From the NCBI GenBank assembly GCA_021432605.1, contig MU271145.1:1488001-1552000 (forward strand): a DNA stretch of 64,000 nucleotides. Direction: 5' to 3'. Source of the DNA: Coniochaeta sp. PMI_546 (lineage: Eukaryota; Ascomycota; Sordariomycetes; Coniochaetales; Coniochaetaceae). The notes beneath the pieces were generated by a model, which was not told the DNA's origin, ran no database searches, and saw only the letters and a program-made list of their open reading frames with translations. The number at the start of each line of letters is the position of its first letter. Within the stretch, counting starts at the first letter, position 1. This document shows, in pieces, positions 12,501 through 24,764 of this stretch. The position numbers were made by a program, and so were the translations under genes.

Positions 12501-13073
12501 CTTAAAGAGAGCCAGTGTCAAGTGGCTGCCACCCAGTTTAGCGAAACGAATGCCGATTTGCTGAGGGGCTGAAGCGATCATCGTCTGTCCCCCATCGCAT
12601 CTTCCTTTCAGCTTACCTGCAAATGCAGTACTAGCAGGACTAGTAGTAGTGTATGTGGAGTGAAGGGGATCCCAGCACAAGGAGCTACTCAGAGTCTTGT
12701 CAGTCTTGGCTGTTCCAGTGCTCCTCACTCCGCACCTCGTTTCGACCTTTTTTTGCTTGTTTAACGCTTGTTTAACGCTTGTTTCGCTTGCGGCTTGTTG
12801 AGTCGCTTCAGACGCAGCTCTTTCACGCCATCAGCCCCGGCCCGCTGCGTATCCCCCTCTCCTCCTGCTGATCTTTCGCTGTACCTCTGATCCCTGAACC
12901 ATCAGCCACCTACTGCCTTGGCCATCCATTCATCAGGCGTCAAAGCAACCTGGACCGCAGCACCTGCGCGCAAACCGCTCGCATCTCATCGCGCGCCCAG
13001 CGGCAACCTCAGCCGTCACACTGACTGTCTACCAGTCAAGGGTTCAACCCATCATTTCTCACAGAACCTAATA
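9546..13073. other. long gene-poor region upstream of the MFS and Gln-rich genes
   Basis: This 3.5-kb stretch separates two divergent genes. It contains only short overlapping frames (largest about 130-155 codons, either with no ATG or no family resemblance). TAAGGTA-type motifs occur at 10758-10766 and 11277-11285, and GCTACCTCAGGTAC lies near 11307-11320. Just before the Gln-rich gene there is an 11-bp tandem repeat and then a C/T-rich leader typical of fungal 5' regions. A non-coding RNA could be present but nothing in the sequence proves it. Confidence 0.55.
12755..12787. repeat. 11-bp tandem repeat, three copies
   Basis: GCTTGTTTAAC occurs twice, followed by the variant GCTTGTTTCGC. It lies about 290 bp upstream of the Gln-rich gene start, within its promoter or 5' UTR. 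Confidence 0.8.
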
Positions 13074-15827
13074 ATGCCTTTCGGTCGCACTGGCAAACAA
13101 AACAACCGTTCGCAACACAACCTTGGTGGGCCGACGGTTGGTGCTGGCAATCCGGGAACTTCGACCGATGCCATCTCAGCTGTAAACGCACCCCCTCCAG
13201 CCTCGTCCAACACGGCATTCAGCTCCAGCGAATCCTTTGACACCTCCAGACAAAACCAACCTCAACCTCCTCAACCTCCACCGCACACCGTAAACATTTA
13301 CACCGGTGCTTCTGGAGGAGGTAACGGCAACGGCAACGGTAACGGCAACGACATATCACAGTTGCATCACTCCAATACTATCAGCGGCGGTGCTTATGAC
13401 TCGCGCCGCAAGGACGCCGACTTCGCTGACCTGGTGGCACGGTCGCAATCCCAACGCTTCCCACAGCAGATCTCTCCCATCCAACCCCAGCAGCAGCAGC
13501 AAATACAGCAACTACAACAGCAGCAATACGGACACCCTTCTGGCTCCGTAGATAACCTTCACGACACCCTCAACGTCGCCTCACCTGTCGTAGGCCAGGG
13601 TCCCCCACCTCAGCAACATCAACAGCTACCGCAGGGGCCCCCGCCAAAGAAGCAGTCGACACGAAAGCTTATCAAGAACATTTTGACTGGCCAGAACAAC
13701 CGCGGAGCTGAACCTCAACAGCACGCCCCTCAGAGCGCGTACCACAATACCGGCGGTCTTGCTCGCAGGCCCTCGAAGCGAGTGAGCAACCCTCCCCCTA
13801 CACTCAGGACCGGTATTTCCCAGGTCTCGCTGGAGCAGCAGCCCATCGACTGGCAAACCCAGGCCCCACCAACCATCCCATCTCCTCACCAGGGTTCTGG
13901 GGAGTTCCGGGACTCCTTTTTGTTCAATCAGTCTAACCAAGAGTTGCTCCTACAGAATCCCCAAGACTTCCAGCAGAACACTAGTATTCGACAAGTCGCC
14001 CCGGACGCCGACCACTCCCCATACTCCGCGGAAGACGTTGGTGCCTACCACCAACAGCTAGGTCATATACAGCTTCAAGGAGCTACGCCTGAGCTCCAGC
14101 AGCACCAGTTTAACCAGGGTACCTTTGATCAGCAGCAGCAGCAGCAGCAGCAACAACAACATCAGTTTGCTGGCCAGCAAGCCCAATATCAAGGTAATTC
14201 TCAGCAACTGTTCCCAGGCCATCTCGGCAACCCACAGCAACAGAACCCGGAAACGGTCTCACAGCTGTCGCGCGAATCGCCGATCACGGACCCGGATCAA
14301 CGCTCCGTCACCAACGTGCAACTGTCACAGCCCTCGCCGAGTGTGAACTATCCGCTCCAGAACCCTCTTCAGAGCCTGCAGACCCAGGATCTACCTGCCT
14401 CTCAGAGCCCTCATTCAGCCCAGAGCGCTGAGCAAGCTCAGACGCCCCAGCAACAGACTATGGCGCCGCCACCTCCGGGAGCGCCAACGAGTAGACGATC
14501 ACAAGAGACCGAAAAGCCACCTCCAGGACCACCGCCGTCTTATAGGCACAGTCAACAGCCTAACTTGAGCAATCTCCCTCCACCGTCTGCCGGTGGACAA
14601 ACCCCCGGCAATTATCGGCAGAGCTCGCTCCAAGAAAGGCAAGGGTTTGATGGAGCCGGTACCGAGCAAGGCCGGAACAGTCCCCAGCCAGGTAGTGATC
14701 GCGGTGATGTCACGGAGGATAAAGCTTTCAAAGACCTGTGTAAGCCATTGGCCCACCCAACCGCCGCTATTGCAATAACAAACCTGACTGACTGTCCCGA
14801 TACAGTGACCAAGTACAAGAATGTAAAACGGTTGTATTTTGATGGCAAGAAGGACATTGAGCACTTGAGTTCTCAGGTGGAGCAACTGCAGAACGCCGTT
14901 GCCAACCAGCGCATGTCGCAGAGCCGGACATCGCTCGACGATAGCGAGTACGCTACGCGATTCAACCGTCTTAACGGCGCGATCAACAATCTGTCCTTCA
15001 ACATCCGCAAGGACTGGGTGACATTGCCCTCGTGGCTGGTCCCGTATGTGACTCCTGATGCGCTGAAGACAGGCAAGCAGGAGATGACGGCCGTCGGACG
15101 CGCTGTCATCACTCGGTGGTTGGTGGAAGAGATCTTCAACCGCTGCTTCCATCCAGGTCTGGACCCGGATCTGAGCAAACAGCTTAAGCAGATCGAGCAG
15201 AACATCCGGCAGTACAGCTACAAGCTCAATAGCCAGGAGGAATACGACGCCCTGACGAGCAAGGTGGTGACGTGGCGCATGACGACACTGGAGGGTCTGG
15301 CGGAGGTCCTCCGCGGCCCGGAGAGCGCCGGCCACAAGGCGGACTTCACGCGCCGGGCAACGTCGAACCTCACGGCATGTCTCTACCAGCATCTCAGCGA
15401 TCCGCCTCCCGCCGGCGTCGACGGTAGTGCCAGCATGATTGTCGAGCTGGCTGTCGCTATAGCGACCAACATGCCGATGGAGAGCCGCGATGTGGCGATC
15501 ACATACCCGCTTCCGGAGGATCCAGTCCAGCCGAATCTCATGGAGGTTGAAAAGACGGGGTTGCCGCCACTCGAGACACGGGCGGACGGCGACGACGGCG
15601 CGGACGAGAAGGACTCAAAAGATGGCAAGAAGTCGAGATCAGGTACGTTACATGACTTTTCCTATATCACATAAAGACTAGCGTTTTCTGACTCTGTATC
15701 CCTCACAGGCGCACCTCCTGCTTTGCCGCCAAAGGATCCGGGCAAGGTGCGATTCGCCGGTTTTGTCGCAGTAGAGGTCAGAGGTCGACAGGTGTTGATC
15801 AAGGCACCGGTCTGGACTCTAGGCTGA
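13074..15827 (+). CDS. Gln/Pro-rich protein with conserved C-terminal domain, function unknown
   Basis: Exons 13074-15642 and 15709-15827 (intron 66 nt) encode 895 residues. The start MPFGRTGKQNN is the first ATG in the frame; the frame is open upstream but has no ATG. Roughly the first 560 residues are low complexity, rich in Gln, Pro, Ser and Asn, with a Q10 run at 353-362 and a basic patch KKQSTRKLIKNILTG near 200. The remaining third looks folded: a predicted coiled coil around KKDIEHLSSQVEQLQNAV, then NIRKDWVTLPSWLVPYV and a helical region ending near WRMTTLEGLAEVLRG. The last exon adds a short basic tail with KVRFAGFVAVEVRG. I do not recognise a named family. The architecture (disordered Q-rich half plus helical domain) suits a scaffold or regulator, which is only inference. 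Confidence 0.85.
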
Positions 15828-16971
15828 TCACTGTGGCCCATGCCTACGCGGACGTGGAATGGACGGATTGGTTGCTTAGAGTTCGCAAGCGGGCTGGTGA
15901 AGGAACAGGAGTGGAATACCTTTCTTGCGTATATATACTAGAAACGTATATGTGCACGTGGCACACTGGGGGGAGGGCCTTGCCGGAGTGGAGAGTGCAT
16001 AGATGACCTGATGACGGATGAGAGACGAAAAGGCGAGCTTGTTGCAATGAGCTATTGCAACGAAGGGGGGTTTTCAGATGACTGTTTTCATGATCAAGCT
16101 CTTTCGTTTTCGACAATATGGTTGATATCCTGGAGGACAAATGGATCTCGAGGTGGATTAGCTTTCGTCCCCTCCACGAACTTCGTCTCTACCCATGTTC
16201 CACCACTCTCCAGGAGCTTATTCGCATATCAGTTCTTTGAACAGTCCTACAGAGTGTGAAGTCCTTGGTACGCAACCTAGGACTTGGTCATCACATGAAT
16301 CCCTACCCAGGGCGGGTACGATGTCATCTTATCTGTAATGACCTTATAGATAGGCAGAGGTCATGAAACACCTAGGTATTCCATTGTTCTGGTCTACGTT
16401 CTCTCACGGGGATTTCCAGCTTGTAACCCCTAATATAAGCTCCAGAAGCGCCTCCAAGATATGCACCTTGTATCAGACCTCAGCAACCCAAATGCAATAC
16501 CTTGATCGCTCCAGCAGCGGGCCACCGGCCCTGCAGGAGGACCTCGGAGTCCATGGGAGTATGAGGAAGTCCACATTGTAAATCCCTGATGCTGACTCTA
16601 GAGGTTGCAACATACGTGGAGGTGACACCGGATCAGGAAATATCGAGGCCTCTGAGTCCTTGACCTTGAGGGCATCTCGCGATTGTGCAGAAGACCTAAA
16701 CTTGGGCCTACCTTACTAAGGTAGTGTTAGACCTCGGTAGCTCCAAAACCGTCGATATAACCTTCAGCTGTTAGACTACCTTAGTATAAGTGACCGTAAA
16801 GCTGTTGCCCCACCTTTCTAACATTTCCAGGTAACCCCACCATAGAGAAACGAAGCTCGACTTCTAAGGCTTCTGACGTATCTCGGGTTCAGAACTTTGT
16901 ATGCCTTACAACAACTACCTCGGTATACTGCTCCTTCCACAGGCCCTCTTCTCTCGACACATTGTCCCAAG
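15828..16971. other. intergenic region with inverted-repeat element
   Basis: This 1.1-kb spacer between two + strand genes has no supported gene. It contains an imperfect foldback with 12-bp arms at 16714-16786 (listed separately) and the near-perfect palindrome CTACCTTACTAAGGTAG at 16708-16724. The right part should be the promoter of the methyltransferase gene. Confidence 0.6.
16714..16786. repeat. 73-bp foldback with perfect 12-bp arms
   Basis: TACTAAGGTAGT at 16714-16725 is the exact reverse complement of ACTACCTTAGTA at 16775-16786. The left arm is also half of a second palindrome starting at 16708. The 49-bp centre contains no coding sense. It may be a miniature inverted-repeat element, a hairpin, or a dyad binding site; no target-site duplication is obvious. 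Confidence 0.6.
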
Positions 16972-17950
16972 ATGGCCGAGCCCCCCAAGCCCACACACCT
17001 CGAGCCCTCAGAGCTAGGCACGAAGCAATAGTCCGTTTCCCTCTTCCCACCCTCCACCATCCACCCATCCTTTCCACTAACGCTCTCCCAGCTGGGATGC
17101 CCTCTACGCGACAGAGCTGACAAACCACTCCACCAACCCCTCCGACGAAGGCACGGTCTGGTTCGACGACTCGGACGCCGAAGCCAAGCTCCTCTCCTTC
17201 CTGGACGCGCACGCAGACGACCCGTCCTCTCCCCTCCACCTCTCCAAGCCCAGCACCTCCTTCCTCGACCTGGGCTGCGGCAACGGCTCCCTCCTCTTCG
17301 CCCTCCGCGACGACGGCTGGGATGGCAGGTTGCTCGGCGTGGACTACAGCGAGGCGAGCGTGGCACTCGCCGTCCGGGTCGGGGAGGGGAGGAGACGGCG
17401 GGCGCAGGAAGAGGAGCAAGATGAGGAAGAAGACGGAGAAGAAGCAGAGGGGGTTGAGATAGACGGTGAGGTTAAGAGGGGGAGTCACAGGGACCAAGAA
17501 GTGGTAAACGGCAACGCGCACGACGCACCCGTCTCCGCCCCCGCACCGGGGGGCAAGAAGGTCGATTTCATGGTGTGGGATGTCCTTGCCGGCCCGCTGG
17601 ATGCGGTGCGGAGCGAGACGAACAAGCAGAACGGCGACACGAGCACGGCGGGGTGGGATGTGGTGCTGGATAAGGGCACTTTTGATGCGGTTAGTCTGAG
17701 CTCGCAGCGGGATGAGGCCGGTCGGAGGATATGTGAGGGGTATAGGGATCGCGTTCTGCAGCTGTTGAGGCCCGAGGGCATCTTCCTGGTTACGAGCTGT
17801 AACTGGACCGAGGCTGAGCTGAAGGGTTGGTTCGAAGGTGAGAGCGAGATGGGCAGATTGAAGCAGGTTGACCGGGTTGAGTACAGGAGTTTCAGCTTTG
17901 GTGGAGTCAAGGGACAGACTATCAGTACTGTTTGCTTTATGAAGGTATAG
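16972..17950 (+). CDS. EFM4: EFM4/METTL10-type protein-lysine N-methyltransferase
   Basis: This class I SAM-dependent methyltransferase belongs to the family that methylates a lysine of translation elongation factor eEF1A. Exons are 16972-17030 and 17092-17950 (intron 61 nt, branch-like CACTAACG), giving 305 residues. Splicing restores the family start PSELGTKQYWDALYATEL. Motif I, FLDLGCGNGSLLFAL, lies near residue 77 and is followed by GVDYSEASV. WDVVLDKGTFDAVSL near 210 is the acidic post-motif typical of EFM4. A charged, Glu-rich insertion of about 55 residues (about 118-175) separates the motif-I half from VDFMVWDVL, making the protein longer than yeast Efm4. The gene is convergent with the PP2A scaffold gene. 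Identity by motif reading is firm; the exact substrate is inferred from family. Confidence 0.9.
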
Positions 17951-18500
17951 CTCGACTGACTTCGGTGTGTGTATATTGAGGGTTGGATGGACGGAACTAA
18001 AAAAGGAAATACCCAGGGCGATGATGGCGCTAGCAAGAGGATACAACATTCAAGATAGAAAGACAATGTTCACACGAAGCTATATGGCGACTGATCTTCA
18101 TTGGAAAGCTTCTTTTTTACACTATCCGATCTGGTCGCAGGCTTTTATAGCATTGCTTGCCCCCTTATCGCTCTGATAGAACTCTCTGACAATAATGACA
18201 CCACATCAGACATTTGGGTTCATGTTTGAAATGGCGAACGTCTCTCTATGCTGTATTCTCTCCACAAGCCGTCACAACCCTGGGCGTGCCTTTTCGTTTC
18301 ATTGTTGACCCTTCCAGCCCCCAAATCCAGCTGCGGAACGACTTCGGGAGTAGAATAAACGTGCCCTCCCATGACAAAAGTCTAGCGGAACGACAAAGAG
18401 AGCAAATGCGAACATGCAGATGGGGAGACGAGACCAAAGACCGGTAACAAAGGCGCGGGTATGAGGAATTGCTTCATTAGAGGTCTCTCTCTGTCGTAAT
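17951..18500. other. convergent 3' spacer between EFM4 and PP2A-A
   Basis: These 550 bp between converging stop codons probably hold both 3' UTRs. I see no gene or clear repeat. Confidence 0.55.
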
Positions 18501-20782
18501 CTATGGTGACGTATTCATCGGCTCCCCACCAGGCGACAGGCCCGACGCAGCCGATGCAGCACTCGTGGCAAAGAACCGCACATCAACATCGTCATCCTTC
18601 TGCAGCTTCTCCAAGGCCGGCCGGATCCGCTCGTCGATGAGCTGTTGGCCCAGCGGCGAGGGGCTGAATGGCGCGCCAGCCTTCTCTAGCGTGTAGATTG
18701 TGCCCTGTTCCGGCAGGCGGCGCAATACCTTGATCAGCTCCTGGTAGGTCTTGGCAACGTTGAACCGAATATTTGGGATGTCGTCCGCCGCAAGCTTCTC
18801 TAGCATAGGGAGGATGTGCTTCGCGATGACCTCCATGCTCACAACGCTAGCGAGGGTCTGTGTACCTGTTAGTAATCTGATTCCAGGTTTGGGCTTGAGC
18901 GTCAATCCAGGTTCGCGCTCGAACTTACGCTGATGGCAAAGCAGGTCGTCATGCGGTAGAGGTAGTTAGGATGGCCACCCATAGCCATGACTTTTGGAAT
19001 AATAGCCTCGCTAGCCCAGTCAACGCCGAACACCTCCGTGAGCTTCTTCAGGTTGTGTGTAGCAGCTTCACGAATGGAGAAAACTGTGTCACCGAGCCAA
19101 CCCATGCACAGGCTGCTCAGCTTCTCGTCGAAGAACTTGACTCCGAGCTGGCTTGCGAGCAGCGGAATGTACTCGATGATTGCCAGACGCACACGCCACT
19201 GCTTGTCCTCCGCCAATTGCACGATAGCAGGAAGGAGAGATTGCGAGAGGAGATCAATACCGATAACCTGATTCACCAGCTCGAGCTTGGAGATGATGTG
19301 CAGTCGGACCTCCGGGAACTCATCCTTAAGCATCTGGAGGAACATAGGGAGTAGATGGTCGATGGTCCTAAGTAGTGTTAGCAAATATAATTGTATGAGC
19401 ACAAGACAATGCGGAGACGTACTCCTGCTTGCCCAGAATGGGAGCGAGACCGCTAATCTGAGTGCCCAAGGCAGCTCGGACGTGCTGAGAGCTATCGGAT
19501 ACGAGATCTTCAATGGTTCCCATTATCTCGTTTAGGAGAACACTGCGCTCCACCAAAGCGCAGAAGCCAGGTATCTGGCCGGCGATAGCTGTCCGCACCT
19601 CGGCCTCGTTGTCCTTCAGGAGCTTCACAAACGCAGGCACAAGGTCTCTCGACACGACTTCTTCGTCGACTGCTTTTGCGATCTGTACGGAAGGGAGTCA
19701 GTAAAGTGCCCTCATGTCCGAAGCCTCACACCGGTCATATTACCTTCTCAAATCGGTCTGCCACCATATAGCGGACTCTCCAGCTCTTGTCCTCTATCAA
19801 AGAACGGAGTGATGTGAGTAGGACACCGTGGCTAGCTTGTTGCTCCTTCGGAACGACTTCGGCGATTGAAATTAGAACCTCGACAGTCAGGAGTCGAACA
19901 CTGTCTTGATCGTCCTGAGCAAGGTGCTGGAACATGGGTATCATCTCATCTACAACAATCGGAGCAGGCATCTCCTTCACAAACTTGGCTAAGTGGGTGG
20001 CTGCTTGTCTGCGCACCATTGGTGTCTCATCGTGGACGAGCAGGCCGAACTGGTTGCGTAGCTGCTGTTGAGTTCCAGCCGAGACCTTCTTGTAGGGTGC
20101 TGTGTACAGGCCGCAGCCGGACACCTTGGACGTGAACCAATCTGCCTTGGAGAGTCGGAATGTGAGGGGGATGAAGAACTCTTCGACTTGTTTTGGCGAG
20201 AGCTCGTCGCAGATCTTGTTGAGCGACTCCACGGCCTACGGATGGTTAGCAACGCAGCCAAGCAACGAGGTATGAAGGAGCAAATAGGTATCAACCTACT
20301 TTGTCTCGGACGACCGGCTCTTCTATAGCCGCCAGGTTCTCGAGGGGAGAGAGCAGTACGTGGCCCCATGATGGGCCGCCGACGTATTCGATGAAATTGC
20401 CAAGCTCGGCGCTCAGGGCGACAAGAACCTCATCTTCATCCTCAACGGACTCTGTGCCACAAGTGTTAGCTGAGAGTACCCGTGAAGGGTTTACTGATGG
20501 TCGATTCGGGGTGCAAATTGTTTACCATCTAGGAATGGAATCAGTTCCTCGCGAGTACGCTCGGGTCCAAGAGCAAGAGCAATGGTGGAAAGACGATGGA
20601 TGGCGTTCAGACGGAGCAACACGTCGTCGTGCTACAAGAGAAGCAGATGTTAATAAATGGGCGTCCACAGCGGCATGGCAGGGTGAATATATCGTTGGGC
20701 CTCGTCACCACCATACCTTCAATTCGTCGATGAGAACGGCGATGGGATAGAGCTCGTCGTTCGCGTTCGGCGCGTCAGCCAT
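18501..20782 (-). CDS. TPD3: protein phosphatase 2A scaffold subunit A (PR65/Tpd3)
   Basis: This HEAT-repeat scaffold joins the PP2A catalytic subunit to B-type regulatory subunits. Seven exons by eye: 20782-20717, 20631-20526, 20451-20300, 20235-19744, 19682-19423, 19367-18929 and 18857-18501; introns are 85, 74, 64, 61, 55 and 71 nt. The product is 623 residues, in the usual 590-635 range. Every splice joins family-like sequence, for example LIDELK to [14 protein letters not shown] and [10 protein letters not shown] to [17 protein letters not shown]-repeat cores run throughout, such as [49 protein letters not shown] and [17 protein letters not shown]. About 15 repeats would fit the length. 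A short Ser/Ala/Gly tail follows the last repeat. There is one gene copy in the window and no catalytic subunit nearby. Confidence 0.96.
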
Positions 20783-22111
20783 GGTGGGCGGGATCGGAAG
20801 GGAAGCCCTGTTAATCGCAGGATCCGAGGTATTTAGTAGAAAGAGGCGAGGGTATTGAGGTGAACAATGCGATGCGGCTGGATCGCGTGTGGTGGAGGTT
20901 TTGGTGGAGTCGTGTGGTGTGGTCGACGGGCAGGTGGTGGGATGAATTGGTGGAATGGGTTGCAGCGCCAACCGACTTTTGTTTCCTTGGATCTCAGACG
21001 GACTTGTGGCGGAGACACAGCAATTATTTCTTTATTTGCAGTCGTTCGCGATAGTGTCACCAAGAGTCATAGCAGAGCCGTCGACGAATCTTTGGTTGAA
21101 GCAGCTAGGATAATAAGGTACGGAGCTGCAGCAAGGAGAATCGAGGGGTTGTTGGAAAGACTGGGCGGTGATGATTGATGTAATGTCAGGGAATGTGAGG
21201 TTGGCTGAAAGGTGTTGCGGTGGGACCAGCCAGCCTGGGGAAGCTCTTTGATTTTCAAGGCGACCACTGGCAGTCTATTAGGTAGACGGGCTGTCTGGCA
21301 CCTGCCAAACGGAGCAACAGAGCTGTCTAGGTATCTTCAAGCCACACGGAAAGGTAGAAAGTACTGTCGTAGCTACGGGCACTACCTAAGGTACCTGCCG
21401 ACCTTGCCTTGCCTCATTACTAACGACGTCACAGTCCATTTTCTTCACAACACCATCAACTTCTAGATTTAATAGGTACCTTATGCCAAAATGATAACTC
21501 CAGGTTCACAGTTGGTGAGATTAGAACTGAGTTGTCATCTTCATCAGTCTACAACGGAGTATCTTGCTTCTAACTTACCGAAAAGGCAGGTTATCTTACC
21601 TTGAATGCCTTTTGTGTTTCAACGGAGGGTCTGTTCTCCATTTCCGCGTTTTCTGATCACTCGGTCAGAACTGGAGGCATACAACCACCTCAGTCCCAGG
21701 AGCATTACGATGGCAATGCAAAAGCTGTTCCATACCAACTGCACACAAGGTAAATATTTGAAGCCGCTGATTTCCATCTGCTGCCCAGCTCCAAGCGCCG
21801 GGTTTCCAACGTCCCAAAAACACAAAACTCCAAGCTGATGATGCAGCAGGCATGTGACTATGCCACCCTTGTCCTGCCTAACCCAGACTACATGTCTTCC
21901 TGTGCGACGTACTCTCCTTCTCGTCTCTCCCTTGCTCAAGGCACATATTCGAGAGTGCCTCGCACTGAATATCAACCCATGATCTCGATGACTCCTGACT
22001 TACGCCCTCCCCCTCCTCCTCCTGCTGCTGCTGCTCTTCAATGTCTGATTCTATCGATGTTGGTGGTGTTGACGGTAATGATGCTGCCAACTGGTTTGAT
22101 GACGCCGGTTC
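20783..22111. other. intergenic region between PP2A-A promoter and myotubularin 3' end
   Basis: This holds the promoter and 5' UTR of the minus-strand PP2A-A gene on its left and the 3' end of the myotubularin gene on its right. TAAGGTA-like motifs cluster here: ATAAGGTACGG near 21115, CTACCTAAGGTACC at 21382-21395 and AGGTACCTTA near 21474. No gene could be supported. Confidence 0.55.
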
Positions 22112-24598
22112 CTAATCCATACTCTTCATCTCTTGCTCACCAAAGGCAGCAGACGTGGCATCAACATTTCCTCTGCCCACTCCAATCCCACCCAGAACGC
22201 CCTTGCCGATATTCAGTCCTACTATTCCGTCTTTGAGTGCCGTAAAAGTGTTCGTGATAGCTGCCCCGGAGGGCGCTTGCTCCCCAGCTGGGCTTGTCCC
22301 GCGCTTCACAGGTGGTGGCTGCGACGAAGCCGACCTCGGGTGGGGTGTGAGCGCCGAGTGCGCCGTCTCCACGCCCGTGAGGACAGACTGACTGTTGGAT
22401 AGAATGGGCGGCTGAGGACTGCGAGAGGGGCTGCGGCCCTCCCTAGGACTTGCCTCACTAGTTCTCTGAGGTGTTCCAGGGGTAGATGATTGGCTCGGGT
22501 TGTTCTGAAACTGATAAGCAGCGATGCGTTCGGCTGTCGCTGCTGTGGCATTCAGCGCCCCATTCATCTCGTCATCTGTCCGGTTGAAGACTTGATGCCA
22601 CCACCTGACATCCGCCAAGCGGGGAAAGATCAACCGTTCCCGACCCTTCGTATGGTCGTCTATTATAGGATCGTAGCTTTCGTTCGTGAATTCGCGACGC
22701 CGCGAGAGGAAGTAGTCCCAAACCGATGATGTCCGTTCCCGCAACCGGGCCTCATGCCGTTGCCGCTCGTTGTTACAGAGGAACGTGCCGTACTGACATG
22801 AGTAGAGATGGTAGAGCAGGCGGCGAAGGAAGCGCTCGTTGAACTCAAACCGCGTTGGGTTTTGCCGAAGTAACTGGTATGTTGCGTCGAGGAACTGGTG
22901 GAAAACGGGAGATATCTCCTTGGGTATCGTGGCATGATCCCCAATGAGCGGCATGGTGTCTGTCGCTGATTTCAGCTCATCCGTTGCTGCAGGTTCAACG
23001 TCCGGAGCGTCGTCTTGGTCCTTCCCCTTGAAGAAGCGCTTGGCACTGGCGAATGCATTCTCGATTGCATCGCTGCGACCATCGTTCTCCCCAGGCTTGA
23101 TTGTGGATCCGGCCAAGGCGTCGTTCTCTGTGACAAACCACTTCTCATGAGACAAGTAGCCAGACCGCTTCTGGAACATGTGCCCAAATGACAGCCAGTC
23201 TTTCTCGACAAGAACAATGAAACCTTCGATAGTTCGGAAGTACGGATCTAGCATGATCTGCGAGAGTGCGCAGAGTTGGCTGGTCCTGTCCCACCCGTCT
23301 GAGCAGTGGATGAGGGCGTGAGAGTGCTGGATGGCAACCTGCCTGGCAATGATAGCCGATCCGTCTAGGATTCCAGCGATGTGTTTAAGCCAGTTGCTCT
23401 TGGCGAGTGTCTCCCTATTTGGGGGGAAGGGAGAAATGTCGGCATCTTTCAGGGCATCGATGACCCTGTTGAGTGAGTCTCTCATCACGTGAATGTTATC
23501 TATGCTAAGGAATACCTTCTTCGCGAATCTGTAGTATTCCATATTCTCCGAGCCCATTCCTATGGCCTGCATCGCATAGGAATTGATTGCCGGTCTTGCA
23601 TCGACTATTAGGTTGTGTTGTTGAGCACCATATATCAGTCTCTTGCCAGACTTGTCGTAGTCAGGATTGTTTATGAAGTCGTCCTCGGCCTTCTCTGTGT
23701 CAGATATCTCTTGTTCGGACTCGATAGAGTCCGGCTGACTGGTTGGGGGACTCTGTTCGAAGCCGGGCTGATTGAAGGGATCAGAGAAATCTCTCGAGGC
23801 CGAGAAACAGGCGCTGACAAGCCTCTCGTCTTGGATGCTGCGTTTTCCCCTGAGCCCTACGAAGGGCTGCGAGCTCCGGGTGATTGTGCAGTTGTTGATA
23901 GGGTGTAGATAGGTGAGCACAGGTATCCGTGCCCGCGAGCGGAAAGTTGAGGCATACTTGAGAGTGCTATCCGATATCTTAGAGGGCACAACGAGCGTTG
24001 CCGGATAGGTCGGAGAGAAGGCATAGTCCTTGTTGATAGATGAAATGCGCCAGCCACGGTCTGCCGCCTTCTCGCTTATGCCCTGACGCCGGAACTCTGC
24101 CTTTGCATCGTAAAGATCCCAGCCATTGATGACCTTTTCAGGCGGCGGTGCCTCATATTTGAAGGCATATAGCTTCTCTATGCTTCCTAGCCGGCACGTC
24201 CGGGTCTTAATAAACTCAAAAGCTTCGCGAGCCTCCTTGTCGTCGGTGAAGTTGAAGCTCACAAAACTGAAGTCCCGGCAGCGGATACGTATTGATGATG
24301 GTATGCCGCTGGATGGCGGGGTTGGGCGGAAAGCGCAGTAATTTATGAGATGGTAAGCCGTCCAGCCTTGTCGTTCCCGAGGCGGAGGGCCGGCAGGAGC
24401 TAAACCCTCAGGTTTGGGCGGTTGGAAGCAGAATACCATGTGGTAGTCCTGGAGGTAAAGGTCTCCGAGGACCGGTGTACCTCCGCGTATTGCATTGACT
24501 TCTCTGTAAACCTGGTCGAAAACGGATTAGCTTTGATTCCGTTACTGAGTGCCATCCAAAGAATCAGTGCGTACCAGCCGGTAATCCCGGATGGCCAT
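22112..24598 (-). CDS. YMR1: myotubularin-family phosphoinositide 3-phosphatase
   Basis: This phosphatase dephosphorylates PI3P (and PI(3,5)P2 in the family) on endosomal membranes. Exons are 24598-24575 (24 nt, MAIRDYRL) and 24511-22112, joined across a 63-nt intron, for 807 residues. The N-terminal PH-GRAM part is seen as GTPVLGDLYLQDYHMVFCF and later SIRIRCRDFSFVSFNF. The myotubularin catalytic domain has the CX5R loop HCSDGWDRTSQLCAL with Cys411 and Arg417, followed by ARTI-like TIEGFIVLVEKDWLSFGH and HMFQKRSGY, all diagnostic. The C-terminal ~150 residues are Ser/Pro/Thr-rich and probably disordered. The ATG at 24598 is preceded in frame by a stop, so it is the first possible start. It is transcribed away from RPS3 across a 762-bp spacer. 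Confidence 0.95.
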
Positions 24599-24764
24599 GT
24601 TGTCGACCTTCGTTCCTTATTGCGAGGATCGCATGGGACGTTGTAGAGAGGGCCGAACTGGTGGGAGGCCAAGTGCTAAGAACCGTAGATATAAAATGGC
24701 GGGTGCGCAGTCAGCGCTTCACGTCGGAGGGGTAGCTTGACGGGCCGGAGTAGATGACGGAAGC

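Noticed and set aside
14130-14159. CAG/CAA tract as a non-coding microsatellite
   Set aside because: It is in frame inside the Gln-rich gene and encodes its Q10 run.
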